From Elusimicrobiota bacterium (lineage in GTDB: Bacteria; CG03; SLGR01; PWQF01): 26,280 bases of DNA. The DNA lies in NCBI GenBank assembly GCA_003558145.1, contig PWMP01000226.1, positions 1 through 26,280 of the forward strand, in the 5' to 3' direction. Below the pieces are notes generated by a model. The model saw only the letters and a program-made list of their open reading frames with translations. It did not search any database and was not told the DNA's origin. The stretch's first letter is position 1; each line of letters opens with the position of its first letter. Shown here piece by piece: positions 1 through 8,631 of the stretch. A program made the position numbers and the translations under genes.

Positions 1-560
1 ACAAAGGCAGTCTCGTAAATCCGGATGTCAGTTTGATATGCGGAATTTTGGGAGTCAAACTGAAAATATATGATTTGACCAGGCTGACAGCTATATTCTC
101 CGATCTGACGGGAGAAAGGGATCCGGTTCTTAAGGGCAACTTCGCGGCCAGGCTGCGCAACGCGTTTCTTTACCAGGAGGCGGCATCCCTGGATATGCTT
201 GTTCTAAACACCTCCAACAGGAGCGAAATAATGACTGGTTATTTCACCAAGTGGGGAGACCAGGCCGGAGATATCAGCCCTTTTGCGGATTACTATAAAA
301 GCGAAGTGCTTCAAATGGCGTCTATTCTGGGAGTCCCCGGTGAAATACTTTCAAAAGCCCCATCTCCGGATTTCTTTGAAGGGCAGACAGACAAGGAAGA
401 ACTCGGCATAAGCTACTCCGAATTGGACAAAACACTTGCGGTCATGGACCGGGGAGAGGAATGCAAAGCGGACAGCCGGAATCTTTTAAAGCTAAAGCGC
501 CTGATTGAAAAAAGCTCGCATAAGAGAAATTCTCCCTTAATGGCAAAGCGTCCTGAATAA
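1..560 (+). CDS. nadE: NAD+ synthase, 5'-truncated by the window edge
   Basis: The enzyme amidates nicotinic acid adenine dinucleotide to NAD+ with ATP, the last step of NAD synthesis. The frame is open from base 3 to the TAA at 558-560, so the gene starts upstream of the window; the in-frame TTG at 33 is not the real start. Family motifs visible are GNFAARLRNAFLY, then NTSNRSEIMTGYFTKWGD (the stretch that binds ATP and the deamido-NAD side), and SPDFFEGQTDKEELG near the end. The N-terminal P-loop pyrophosphatase motif (SGGxDS) is missing because it lies outside. Whether a glutaminase (CN-hydrolase) domain sits upstream cannot be seen, so ammonia versus glutamine dependence is open. It is the only plus-strand gene and ends 6 bp from the stop of the convergent neighbour. 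Confidence 0.93.
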   Translation, partial: KGSLVNPDVSLICGILGVKLKIYDLTRLTAIFSDLTGERDPVLKGNFAARLRNAFLYQEAASLDMLVLNTSNRSEIMTGYFTKWGDQAGDISPFADYYKSEVLQMASILGVPGEILSKAPSPDFFEGQTDKEELGISYSELDKTLAVMDRGEECKADSRNLLKLKRLIEKSSHKRNSPLMAKRPE

Positions 561-566
561 AAGCAT

Positions 567-3137
567 TTAAGTAGTTTTTTTGTAAACGCAGGCAATCCTG
601 CGGGAGACTATATCGGAAACTACTTTCATTTCCAATCCGGATACGTCATATACTCCAACTACATTTTTAAAGTTTTCATATCCGGAAAGCATCTCCGTCA
701 GCCTGTTTTTTAGAGAGTCCAGCAGCTCTGTATCCGGCCCCCCTTCCCCGCTTCCTTCGCTGAGGCCGGTATAGAATATGTCGGTCTCTACAATGTCCTG
801 AAAAAAATGCGTGCCGAAAGAAAACTCCGGCATAAATCCCTTTTCGGGAAGGGATGTTTCTACAAGAAAGCTGAAATTATTTATTTCATAAAAATTTACG
901 CAGATTCCCAGCGACGGAGTTGTTGTTCCCCACCTGCCGGGACCTATAAGCATTGAAGGAGTATTTTTTTTATCTATCAGCCTGTTTATCTTTCCGGTAA
1001 TACGAGCTGTTTCATGTTTATCCCTCCGGCTTAAGGGGATATATTCCTGAGCGTTTATGTGAACTATCTTTTTTACCGGAAGGCAAACATTTCCGCCTAT
1101 AAAGTTGCCCGAGGATTTGAAAAAAACATTCATATTTTCCGAAGCCGATTCAATGGATATCCTTTTTCCGGCCCTCTTTGTCTGAAGCGGCCTGCACTGC
1201 AGCAGGTTTATTTTCGCTTCGCCCTTCCCGCAAAAGTTAACTGTAAACTCTATTTCCACAGGGTAGCTGTAGGCCTTCTGAAGGGTTTTAAGTATTTTTC
1301 TAAAATCCGATATTATTTTTTTGTCTTCAATTATGCCGTCAAGCGTGGGGACCCTGTAATCATCTCCGGATGAGCCGTAGCTGGTTGAGGCCACAAGATT
1401 CAAGGCTATGCCCCCCGCCTGCTCAATAAGATCCATAAAGGGCACCGTTGAAAGGGCATTCTCCTGGGTGCTTATGACATCTACGCTGCGCTGAGAGTAT
1501 CTTGGAATATCATCCTGCGCATAGGGACGTATCCGGGGGTCGTCAAGGGCCGCCATCCTCGGATAGTCTCCCTCCACCCGGTTGACCGCCCTGGTACCAA
1601 GCCCGAAGACAATCCTAAGCATTCCCGCCTCCGGAGAAAGTTTTTTGTTCCATACATAGCTGTTATGGGAGAAGCCAACCCCGCCGGCAACTGGAAAAAA
1701 ATATTTTCTGTGATGAGAACCCGAAACCCGCTGGACCAGCAGTGCCATCTGCTCACGCGAGTTATGCAGGTTTTTCATCTTCCTGTAAGTGAGGGCATCA
1801 CGGCTCATTGTACTGGCGTAGACTTTTCTAACCGCATTTTCAAAAGCCTCGTACCTCTGGGAGGGGGTTCCCCGGCTGGCGCAGAAAACGCTCTCGTACT
1901 TGCCGGCAAAGGCGTTGCCGAAGGCATCTTCCAGCAGTGAACTTGACCTTATAATTACCGGAGACGCCCCGAAATATTCTACAATCTGCTGAAACTGTTC
2001 CCTTACCTCTTCGGGAAAACGCCCTTTCTTGTAATTTTTCTTAAGTTCTTCAGCGGCAGAGAAATAAGAGGAGGGGTCTTTCTGTTTAAGGTAAAGTTTC
2101 CAGAGCCCGTTCTCAACGGTATATGAATTAAAAATGTCTGAACCAATGAAAAAGGAATCGTGGGGTTCATTTAAACTTTCCCAGTCCAATTCCCCATCTG
2201 ACGAGAGTATTTTTCTTGCAAGAAGCATACCCGCCGCCTTTCCTCCTATTAAACCGGTGCCGGTCAGACGGTATTTAATCTCAAGCAGGTCTTTTAAACT
2301 GAAATATTTTTTGGCAAGTTTAAGCATCCTTGGATTTTCGGTTATCATTATCCTGCAGAGCCGGTCAGTCATATTCCGGGTCTCTTTTTCATTCCCTTTT
2401 GAGCCTGAAAGTTCCTGGGCCTGCATAAAGAGCCTGTCCCAGTAATCCAGGTTTCTTTTTACCGGAGCGCTTTCCCTGCTGCGGACTCTTGAAAATATCT
2501 CAACGGTTTTAATGCTGTCGGTGACCGGCTCAAAAACCTTATCTATGCGAAGGTGGGGAAGGAACATCGTATGTGAATACCTGTTTTCGGCTTTAAGGGG
2601 ATGCACATATACAGAGCCGTCAACCCGGTATATATCAGCAAGAACCTGGGTTGTTTTGCGTATCCTCGCCACCGCCTTGTGGGAATGGCTGGTTCTCATT
2701 ATGGAGAAATAGGCGATTGTATCCAGTTCAAAGAGGCGGGGGCAGGTAACCATAAAAAAATTACTTATCATAAGGTCGGTGGCCCAGGCCGTGAGAAGTT
2801 CCGAAAGAGAGTCAAAAACATAATAGACTCCCCGGCCGAGCCGTTCTATAACAGCGCTGACCATTAATGTAAAGGATTCAAAACCCTCTGCCGGGTCAAA
2901 GGTGAATGTCTCTACTCCTTTTAGATTTTCCAGAAGGGCGGAATGTGAGGCAAAACGGAAATAAACAATCTTTTTCTTGTTCTTTAATGCTTCCGAAACA
3001 AAGGATCGGACGAGATAAGCGTAATCCTCAATATCGTCTATCTGCCATACGACATTATCGCCTATTCTCAGCCCGTCAATTACTTCGTCAAGCCCCGGTA
3101 CCCCTGTCCCGGAAACTTTTATTTTATTTTCCGCCAA
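567..3137 (-). CDS. PEP synthase-like ATP-grasp protein with N-terminal degenerate KaiC/RecA-like domain
   Basis: This is an 856-aa protein. Residues 1-230 resemble a KaiC/GvpD-type RecA fold (GTGVPGLDEVIDGL at 10-23), but the place where a Walker A P-loop should be reads GDNVVWQIDDIEDY (26-39), with no GK[ST]. Residues about 290-655 are the pyruvate/PEP dikinase N-terminal ATP-binding domain: GLIGGKAAGM (295-304), VIIRSSSLLEDAFGNAFAGKYES (394-416) and the closing LLQCRPLQ (645-652). The phospho-histidine swivel domain (GGxTSHA) and the PEP-binding barrel of true PEP synthases are absent. In their place is an unrecognised C-terminal region with GPGRWGTTTPSLGI at 732-745. Related fusions exist in other bacteria as 'PEP/pyruvate-binding domain' proteins; I do not know a proven function. 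The start is TTG, supported by AAGGAG a few bases upstream. It is the last gene of the glt-pur operon, 12 bp after purC. Confidence 0.75.
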   Translation of the reverse strand: MAENKIKVSGTGVPGLDEVIDGLRIGDNVVWQIDDIEDYAYLVRSFVSEALKNKKKIVYFRFASHSALLENLKGVETFTFDPAEGFESFTLMVSAVIERLGRGVYYVFDSLSELLTAWATDLMISNFFMVTCPRLFELDTIAYFSIMRTSHSHKAVARIRKTTQVLADIYRVDGSVYVHPLKAENRYSHTMFLPHLRIDKVFEPVTDSIKTVEIFSRVRSRESAPVKRNLDYWDRLFMQAQELSGSKGNEKETRNMTDRLCRIMITENPRMLKLAKKYFSLKDLLEIKYRLTGTGLIGGKAAGMLLARKILSSDGELDWESLNEPHDSFFIGSDIFNSYTVENGLWKLYLKQKDPSSYFSAAEELKKNYKKGRFPEEVREQFQQIVEYFGASPVIIRSSSLLEDAFGNAFAGKYESVFCASRGTPSQRYEAFENAVRKVYASTMSRDALTYRKMKNLHNSREQMALLVQRVSGSHHRKYFFPVAGGVGFSHNSYVWNKKLSPEAGMLRIVFGLGTRAVNRVEGDYPRMAALDDPRIRPYAQDDIPRYSQRSVDVISTQENALSTVPFMDLIEQAGGIALNLVASTSYGSSGDDYRVPTLDGIIEDKKIISDFRKILKTLQKAYSYPVEIEFTVNFCGKGEAKINLLQCRPLQTKRAGKRISIESASENMNVFFKSSGNFIGGNVCLPVKKIVHINAQEYIPLSRRDKHETARITGKINRLIDKKNTPSMLIGPGRWGTTTPSLGICVNFYEINNFSFLVETSLPEKGFMPEFSFGTHFFQDIVETDIFYTGLSEGSGEGGPDTELLDSLKNRLTEMLSGYENFKNVVGVYDVSGLEMKVVSDIVSRRIACVYKKTT

Positions 3138-3149
3138 AAAGACTCTCCT

Positions 3150-4181
3150 TTAAACCCGGAAAGATTCCAGCCTTTCTATCACTTCTTCAAAAGCGGGAAC
3201 ATCGAAAAAGCTGCGTCCTGTCAGGGAGTTGCAGAAAGACTTGTATACCCATGATACCGTTTCCATAAGTTCCTGCGGAACATCGGGGGGTTGATTGGAA
3301 ACAAGTTTTTTCCATTCCTTTTCTCCGCCGGCCGAGGCTTTTTTCACGTCCCGGTACCAGGATGTTTTTCTGTAGAACTTTCTCATTATTTCCTTGCTCA
3401 CGGATATCCCGTTAAGGCTTTTGTAAACAAAGCGGCATTCATCGGGAGTTCCCGTCACGTCAACCACTATTATCCGCCCTTTCTCGTCCAGTGCAAACTC
3501 GAGCTTGCCGTCAACATTAACAAGCTTTAAACGGGAAACTTCCGCGCTGATCAGATCATTGGCTTTAAGAATAAGCGACTTTACCTTTTCTATCATATCA
3601 TCCGAAAGATCGGATATCTCCTGCGCTTCATCCCAGTCCATATACCTGTCTTTTGATTCCAGCTTGGTGGATACGTCCACCAGGGGGCTTTCTATGACGG
3701 TTCCGGGAGCTGGAATCTGGTCAAAACCGATATCAGCAGGTTTAAGAGAACCCTCTTCTATACGGGAAAATACGCTGGAACCTTCAGGAAGAGCGTTACG
3801 GTATATTATTTCCAGGGGAAGAAGAAAGTTGGTTTTTTCTTTTTTGTACAAGGAGTAATCATAACTGCCTCTTTCAAAAGGCGGTTTAAGCACCCTGACC
3901 AGGTCAACCTCCATTACGTTAGAAGGGCTATTAAGCCGGGCAAGGGTCTTTATTTCGCCGTCCTCTTCAAGCCCGCGGTAATGGCTGGATATATCCATTT
4001 CCTTCATCCTTTCGAAGAAATAAGCCCCTACCATACACAGGGCCGCACCTTTGCCTTCTATATGCTGCGGCATTTCACCCCAGTCAAAAACGGAATACCT
4101 GTCAGAAAAACTAAAGAGGCCTTTACCTCTGCTGTCCCTGGCGGCCGGCTCTATTACTCTTAAATCCTTCACGCTTCCCAT
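3150..4181 (-). CDS. purC: SAICAR synthase (phosphoribosylaminoimidazole-succinocarboxamide synthase)
   Basis: The enzyme joins aspartate to CAIR using ATP in de novo purine synthesis. Recognisable features are the N-terminal SRGKGLFSFSDRYSVFDWGEMP (nucleotide-binding start of the family, normally GKTKxxY then FxDRxSVFD), EVDLVRVLKPPF, and LLPLEIIYRNALPEGSS, matching the family's 'PLEVIVRNxxxGS'. VDGKLEFALDEKGRIIVVDVTGTPDECRF matches the conserved DxKxEFG and D-x-x-x-PDxxR segment. At 343 aa it is much longer than the E. coli enzyme (237 aa) and belongs to the longer type seen in archaea and some bacteria. A strong AAGGAGG precedes ATG. There are 50 bp between it and purF, with no terminator visible. 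Confidence 0.92.
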   Translation of the reverse strand: MGSVKDLRVIEPAARDSRGKGLFSFSDRYSVFDWGEMPQHIEGKGAALCMVGAYFFERMKEMDISSHYRGLEEDGEIKTLARLNSPSNVMEVDLVRVLKPPFERGSYDYSLYKKEKTNFLLPLEIIYRNALPEGSSVFSRIEEGSLKPADIGFDQIPAPGTVIESPLVDVSTKLESKDRYMDWDEAQEISDLSDDMIEKVKSLILKANDLISAEVSRLKLVNVDGKLEFALDEKGRIIVVDVTGTPDECRFVYKSLNGISVSKEIMRKFYRKTSWYRDVKKASAGGEKEWKKLVSNQPPDVPQELMETVSWVYKSFCNSLTGRSFFDVPAFEEVIERLESFRV

Positions 4182-4231
4182 TGTTCATCCTCCTTTTCTT
4201 CTTCTACTTCAAGTTTTCTCTTTTTATTATA

Positions 4232-5563
4232 TTACAGAGGGTATTTACCGCTGAAACACGAAAAACAGTACCCGTCCCCCCGGCAGGCCTTTTCAAGGCC
4301 TTGCCTTGAAAGATAGTACAGGCTTTTTACCTTAAGAAATTTTCTTATATCCTCCGCGCTCTTTTTGCTTGCTATAAGTTTCTTTTTATCAGGGGTGTCT
4401 ATACCATAATAACAGGAAAACTTTATAGGCGGAGAGGATATACGCATATGGATTTCCTTTGCCCCCGCTTTTTTTATCATATCAACCAGTTTTTTGGATG
4501 TGGTCCCCCGGACGATTGAATCGTCAACCATTACTACCCTCTTCCCCCTGACCGCAGTTCTTATGGGAGTATGCTTGATTCTTACTCCCAGGTCCCTTAT
4601 CTCCTGGTGAGGGGCAATAAATGTCCTGCCTATGTAGTGGTTGCGCAGCAGCCCGAATTCCAGGGGAATGCCGCTCTGGCGCGCGTATCCCAGGGCCTGT
4701 ATGTTGGCAGAATCCGGAATAGGCATAACTATATCGGCTTCAACCGGTGCCTCCATAGCAAGATTACGGCCCATATTCAGCCTTGATTCATAAACGCTTT
4801 GCCCGAAAACAAAGGAATCCGGCCGGGAAAAATAAATAAGCTCGAATATACACCGGCATTTTTCGGCTTTTTCAAGAAAGAAGCTTTCCACTCCTTTTCT
4901 GCTGACTTTTACTATTTCTCCGGGTTTCAGTTCTCTCTCAAAGCGCGCGTCTTCTATGTCAAAAGCGCAACTTTCCGAAGCGAATATGACCGCTCTTGAT
5001 TTTCTGCCCATTACCAGCGGGCGAAATCCCATCGCATCCCGGACCGCGTAGAGCTCACCCGGAAAAAGAACAAGCAGCGAAAAAGCCCCCTTAATCCTGT
5101 TCAGCACCTTTCTAAGCCTTTCCGGCCTGGATCCTTTCTGCCGGGTGTACATCTTAAGGATAAGTTCACTGTCGGTTTCGGTTGTAAAAATAACCCCGTC
5201 ATCTTCAAACTTTTTTCTAAGTTCCCTGGATCGGTGTATGGTACCGTTGTGGGCAATGGCAATGGGTATGTCCCTGTGCCGCACAAGTATGGGCTGTATG
5301 TTTTCCGGCGTGCTTTCTCCCGATGTGGAATAACGAACATGACCGATTGCGCTTGTCCCTTTTATCCCTTCTATGTCCTTCGCGGAAAAAACCTCGCTTA
5401 CCAGTCCCATTCCCTTTCTGGAATGAAATTCTCCCCTATCGTCAACCACAAGGCCGGCGCTTTCCTGCCCCCTGTGCTGCAGGGAAAAAAGCCCCAGTCG
5501 GCTAAGCCGGCCTGCGGACTTATGGCCGAATACCCCGAATATGCCGCAGTATTCTTTAGGCAT
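4232..5563 (-). CDS. purF: Amidophosphoribosyltransferase (Fe-S type)
   Basis: This is the first committed step of purine synthesis, PRPP + glutamine to phosphoribosylamine. The protein has 443 aa. CGIFGV begins at Cys6, so a five-residue propeptide (MPKEY) is probably removed to expose Cys as the N-terminal nucleophile of the class II glutaminase. HRGQESAG (30-37) and HVRYSTSG (75-82) follow. The PRPP loop VVMVDDSIVRGTT is at 343-355. Cysteines at 236, 384, 433 and 436 sit where the Bacillus-type enzyme binds its [4Fe-4S] cluster, so this is the oxygen-sensitive Fe-S class, in keeping with an anaerobe. The start overlaps the purQ stop by 8 bp, indicating translational coupling. Confidence 0.96.
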   Translation of the reverse strand: MPKEYCGIFGVFGHKSAGRLSRLGLFSLQHRGQESAGLVVDDRGEFHSRKGMGLVSEVFSAKDIEGIKGTSAIGHVRYSTSGESTPENIQPILVRHRDIPIAIAHNGTIHRSRELRKKFEDDGVIFTTETDSELILKMYTRQKGSRPERLRKVLNRIKGAFSLLVLFPGELYAVRDAMGFRPLVMGRKSRAVIFASESCAFDIEDARFERELKPGEIVKVSRKGVESFFLEKAEKCRCIFELIYFSRPDSFVFGQSVYESRLNMGRNLAMEAPVEADIVMPIPDSANIQALGYARQSGIPLEFGLLRNHYIGRTFIAPHQEIRDLGVRIKHTPIRTAVRGKRVVMVDDSIVRGTTSKKLVDMIKKAGAKEIHMRISSPPIKFSCYYGIDTPDKKKLIASKKSAEDIRKFLKVKSLYYLSRQGLEKACRGDGYCFSCFSGKYPL

Positions 5564-6278
5564 TTTTCACTATGTTCCTGTATATTTTCATACCCCAGGC
5601 ATCCTGCTTTTCCCTGAACAATTCAGGATACTGGTATCCAAATAAATACCTTTCGGGGTGCGGCATAAGCCCCAGTACGTTGCCCTGCCTGTTTACAATT
5701 CCCGCTATGTCCATGCATGAACCGTTGGGGTTATCCAGGTATTTAACTGCTATCTGCCCCTGTCCGCTTATATTTTCCAGAATATCTTTATCTCCGCTAA
5801 ACTTTCCCTCGGCGTGGGCTATGGGGAGTTTTATACGCCGGTCCAGTCCGCTGAACCAGAATTTGCCCGTATCAACTTCCAGCTCCGTCCATCGGCACAC
5901 AAAAGTTCCGCAGTCGTTAGACGTGAGACTAAGCCGCTGCAGGCTGCCTAATTCAGGAAAGACATTTGTTTTTACCAGTACCTGAAACCCGTTGCATATC
6001 CCTACTACAAGCTTCCCTTTTTTAATGAATTTTTCGAAACTTTCTTTAAATCGGTGTTTTAAAAAAAGAGAAAAAACTTTTCCGCCGCCCAGCTCATCTC
6101 CGTAGGAAAAACCTCCGGGGATGGCCATTATGGCAAAATCGTCCAGCTTTACTTCACCCGAGGCTATCCTGTTTATATGGACAATGCTCGGCTGCGCCCC
6201 TGCCCGTTTCAGGGCAAAGCGGGTCTCGCAGTCATTGTTGGTGCCCGGCGCCTTGAGTACAATCGCCTTTTTTACCAT
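5556..6278 (-). CDS. purQ: FGAM synthase glutaminase subunit
   Basis: PurQ supplies ammonia from glutamine to PurL for converting FGAR to FGAM. It is a 240-aa class I glutamine amidotransferase: APGTNNDCET at 10-19, GGFSYGDELGGG (55-66), nucleophile Cys95 in GICNGFQ, and the His/Glu partners in MPHPERY (His207, Glu209). The length is normal for a stand-alone PurQ. The ATG overlaps the end of purL by 7 bp. The gene lies in the glt-pur operon beside purS and purL, giving all three parts of the Bacillus-type complex. Confidence 0.96.
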   Translation of the reverse strand: MVKKAIVLKAPGTNNDCETRFALKRAGAQPSIVHINRIASGEVKLDDFAIMAIPGGFSYGDELGGGKVFSLFLKHRFKESFEKFIKKGKLVVGICNGFQVLVKTNVFPELGSLQRLSLTSNDCGTFVCRWTELEVDTGKFWFSGLDRRIKLPIAHAEGKFSGDKDILENISGQGQIAVKYLDNPNGSCMDIAGIVNRQGNVLGLMPHPERYLFGYQYPELFREKQDAWGMKIYRNIVKNA

Positions 6279-8626
6279 TTCAGCGACCCTCTATAAATTT
6301 CTTTAAATTTATCCGACTTTTCTTTCATAAGCGTATTGTTTCCGTCTCTTATGTTAAGAATTCCTCCGGCGGCCGTTTTGCCTATCAGCTTCAGCGGCAC
6401 ATCCATAAGAGATTCAACCCTGCGGGCATTTTCCGCTTTAACTTCTATTAAAAAACGGGAATTGCTCTCTGAAAAAAGCTTTAGCAGCTTTGAGGATTCA
6501 TCCGCTCTTTCCTTCAGCTCCACAGGTGATATGTCTATTTCGGCCCCTATTCCCGAAAAACACATTTCGGCGGCGGCAAGCGCCAGTCCTCCTTCGCTGA
6601 GATCATGGCAGCTTTCAAGCAGTCCGGATCTGATGCAACGCCTGATAAACTCAAGTATTTTAGGCGAAAGTCCCTCCCGCAGAAGCGGGGGCCGTGAGCC
6701 GCTGCAAAAAGAAGTCCTTGCAAGCATTGACTGTCCCATCTCGCAGAAAGTTTCTCCCGCAAGGTATATATAATTAGCGGGGGAGCTGAAAGCGCTGCGG
6801 CAGCTTAAAGCCACGTCCTCAACAGGCGCCACACAGCTAACAAGCAGCGTCCCGGGAATATTTATTTTTACTCCGGCGGCGGCCGTATAGAAATTATTAA
6901 GGCTGTCTTTTCCGGATATAAACGGTATTTTAAGCATCCTGCTGGCGTCGCCGCATCCCTTGCAGGCCCGGACAAGTTCTCCCAATATACGGCTGTCGGA
7001 GGTATCTCCCCAGCAGAAATTGTCCATCAGGGCGGCTCTCCTTATATCCCCGCCGCAGGATACGGCGTTTCTGACTGCCTCCTCGCTGACGCTTAAGGCC
7101 ATACGGTAGGGATCCTGTTTGCCGTAGAAGGGGTTGATCCCGAGCCCCACTGCAATACCGGCGCTGTTTTCAAGCATCGGGCGTATAACGCACCCGTCCT
7201 GGGGCTGGTCCTGTTTTATCCCTTCCAGCGGCCTTATCACCGCGCTACCCTGCACCTCGTGATCGTACTGACGGACAACTTTTTCCTTGGAAGCAACGTT
7301 GGGATCTGCAAAAATTTTAGAAAGTATCTCTGCCGGGTCCGCCTGTTTAACCGATAATTTATCCGGGCTCTTGTCTTCCCATACCCCCCGGCGCACGATA
7401 CCGGGATAACCGCAGTGAAGAAAATCCATATCCAGTTCTGCCTGAACCGCATTGTTATAAAAGATCTTTAAACTGTCTCCTCCGAAAGTGCCTATGCACG
7501 CATACTCTACGTCTTCGCTTTCAAGCAGTAAAGCTGCCCTTTCCAGTTTATCGGCAGGGACGCTCAGCACCATTCTCTCCTGCGATTCCGAAAGGAATAT
7601 TTCCCAGGCCTCCATTCCCTGCTGCTTAAGCGGGACTTTCTCAAGATTTACGACGGCGCCTGTTTCCCTTGCCATTTCTCCCACGGCTGAAGACAAACCT
7701 CCGGCGCCGCAGTCAGTTACGGAGCTGTAAAGTCCTGCGTCCCTAAGCTTTAAAAGTATGTCGGAAAACTTTTTCTCGGTTATGGGGTCTCCTATCTGCA
7801 CACAGGCCGAATCAGCTTCATCATCCAGTCCCGCAGAGGAAAAAGTCGCGCCGTGAAGCCCGTCCCGGCCGGTTTTTCCTCCTATTACAAGTATAAGGTC
7901 TCCGCCTTTTACTTTTTTATTTACGAATTTTTCCGGAATAATTCCTATGGTTCCGCAGTAAACCAGCGGGTTATAGGTATAGCCCCGGTCAAAAACTATG
8001 GCCCCGCTTGATGTGGGTATCCCCATCCGGTTAGAATAATCCCTGACTCCTTTTACCACTCCCCTGAATACCCTCATAGGGTGGAGGACTCCCGGGGGTA
8101 TTTCACAGTGCGGGGTATCCTGCAGGCCGAAACAGAAAACGTCAAGGTTAAGAACCGGTTTGGCTCCAAGCCCCGCTCCCAGGATATCCCTTATTACGCC
8201 GCCCGCTCCGGTTGAAGCGCCTCCGTAGGGTTCTATGGCCGATGGATGATTGTGGGTTTCAGCCTTAATTGCTATGCCCCATCCGGCAGTAAAACTTATA
8301 ATACCCGCATTGTCCTTGAATATGCTGAGGCAATGAGATGTGTCCATCTCTTCAATAGCTTCAAAAACTGTCTCCTTAAGAAGGTTGCCGTAAAGCTTTT
8401 TTTCGCAGTTTTCCGTGTAATCAACGCTGCCGGTCATGGTTTTGTGTTTACAGTGCTCGCTCCAGGTCTGGGCTATGCATTCAAGTTCCAGCCGGGACGG
8501 CTGCCTTTTTTTCCGGCTGAAGTACTCTCTCACTGTTTCCATTTCCTCGAGTGTCAGTGAAAGAAGATATTCCCTGGAAAGCTTTTCCAGTTCGCCAGCA
8601 GACATTTTAATTAAATCAACTCTCAT
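6272..8626 (-). CDS. purL: FGAM synthase large (catalytic) subunit
   Basis: This is the ATP-dependent catalytic subunit of FGAM synthase, small-PurL type, 784 aa (typical 720-780). Motifs seen are TWSEHCKHK near residue 54, AETHNHPSAIEPYGGASTGAGGVIRD around 121-146, the repeated half with NPFYGKQDPYRMALSVSEEAVRNAVSCGGD, and SGKDSLNN. It lacks the N-terminal PurS-like and C-terminal PurQ-like domains of the 1300-aa enterobacterial form; these are separate neighbouring genes. ATG lies just after the purS stop and is served by TAAGGAAA overlapping that stop. Confidence 0.97.
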   Translation of the reverse strand: MRVDLIKMSAGELEKLSREYLLSLTLEEMETVREYFSRKKRQPSRLELECIAQTWSEHCKHKTMTGSVDYTENCEKKLYGNLLKETVFEAIEEMDTSHCLSIFKDNAGIISFTAGWGIAIKAETHNHPSAIEPYGGASTGAGGVIRDILGAGLGAKPVLNLDVFCFGLQDTPHCEIPPGVLHPMRVFRGVVKGVRDYSNRMGIPTSSGAIVFDRGYTYNPLVYCGTIGIIPEKFVNKKVKGGDLILVIGGKTGRDGLHGATFSSAGLDDEADSACVQIGDPITEKKFSDILLKLRDAGLYSSVTDCGAGGLSSAVGEMARETGAVVNLEKVPLKQQGMEAWEIFLSESQERMVLSVPADKLERAALLLESEDVEYACIGTFGGDSLKIFYNNAVQAELDMDFLHCGYPGIVRRGVWEDKSPDKLSVKQADPAEILSKIFADPNVASKEKVVRQYDHEVQGSAVIRPLEGIKQDQPQDGCVIRPMLENSAGIAVGLGINPFYGKQDPYRMALSVSEEAVRNAVSCGGDIRRAALMDNFCWGDTSDSRILGELVRACKGCGDASRMLKIPFISGKDSLNNFYTAAAGVKINIPGTLLVSCVAPVEDVALSCRSAFSSPANYIYLAGETFCEMGQSMLARTSFCSGSRPPLLREGLSPKILEFIRRCIRSGLLESCHDLSEGGLALAAAEMCFSGIGAEIDISPVELKERADESSKLLKLFSESNSRFLIEVKAENARRVESLMDVPLKLIGKTAAGGILNIRDGNNTLMKEKSDKFKEIYRGSLKW

Positions 8627-8631
8627 TTTCC

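Noticed and set aside
561..566. A shared bidirectional terminator between nadE and the ATP-grasp gene
   Set aside because: Only six bases separate the stops. A T-run exists nearby, but no inverted repeat that could form a stem was found.
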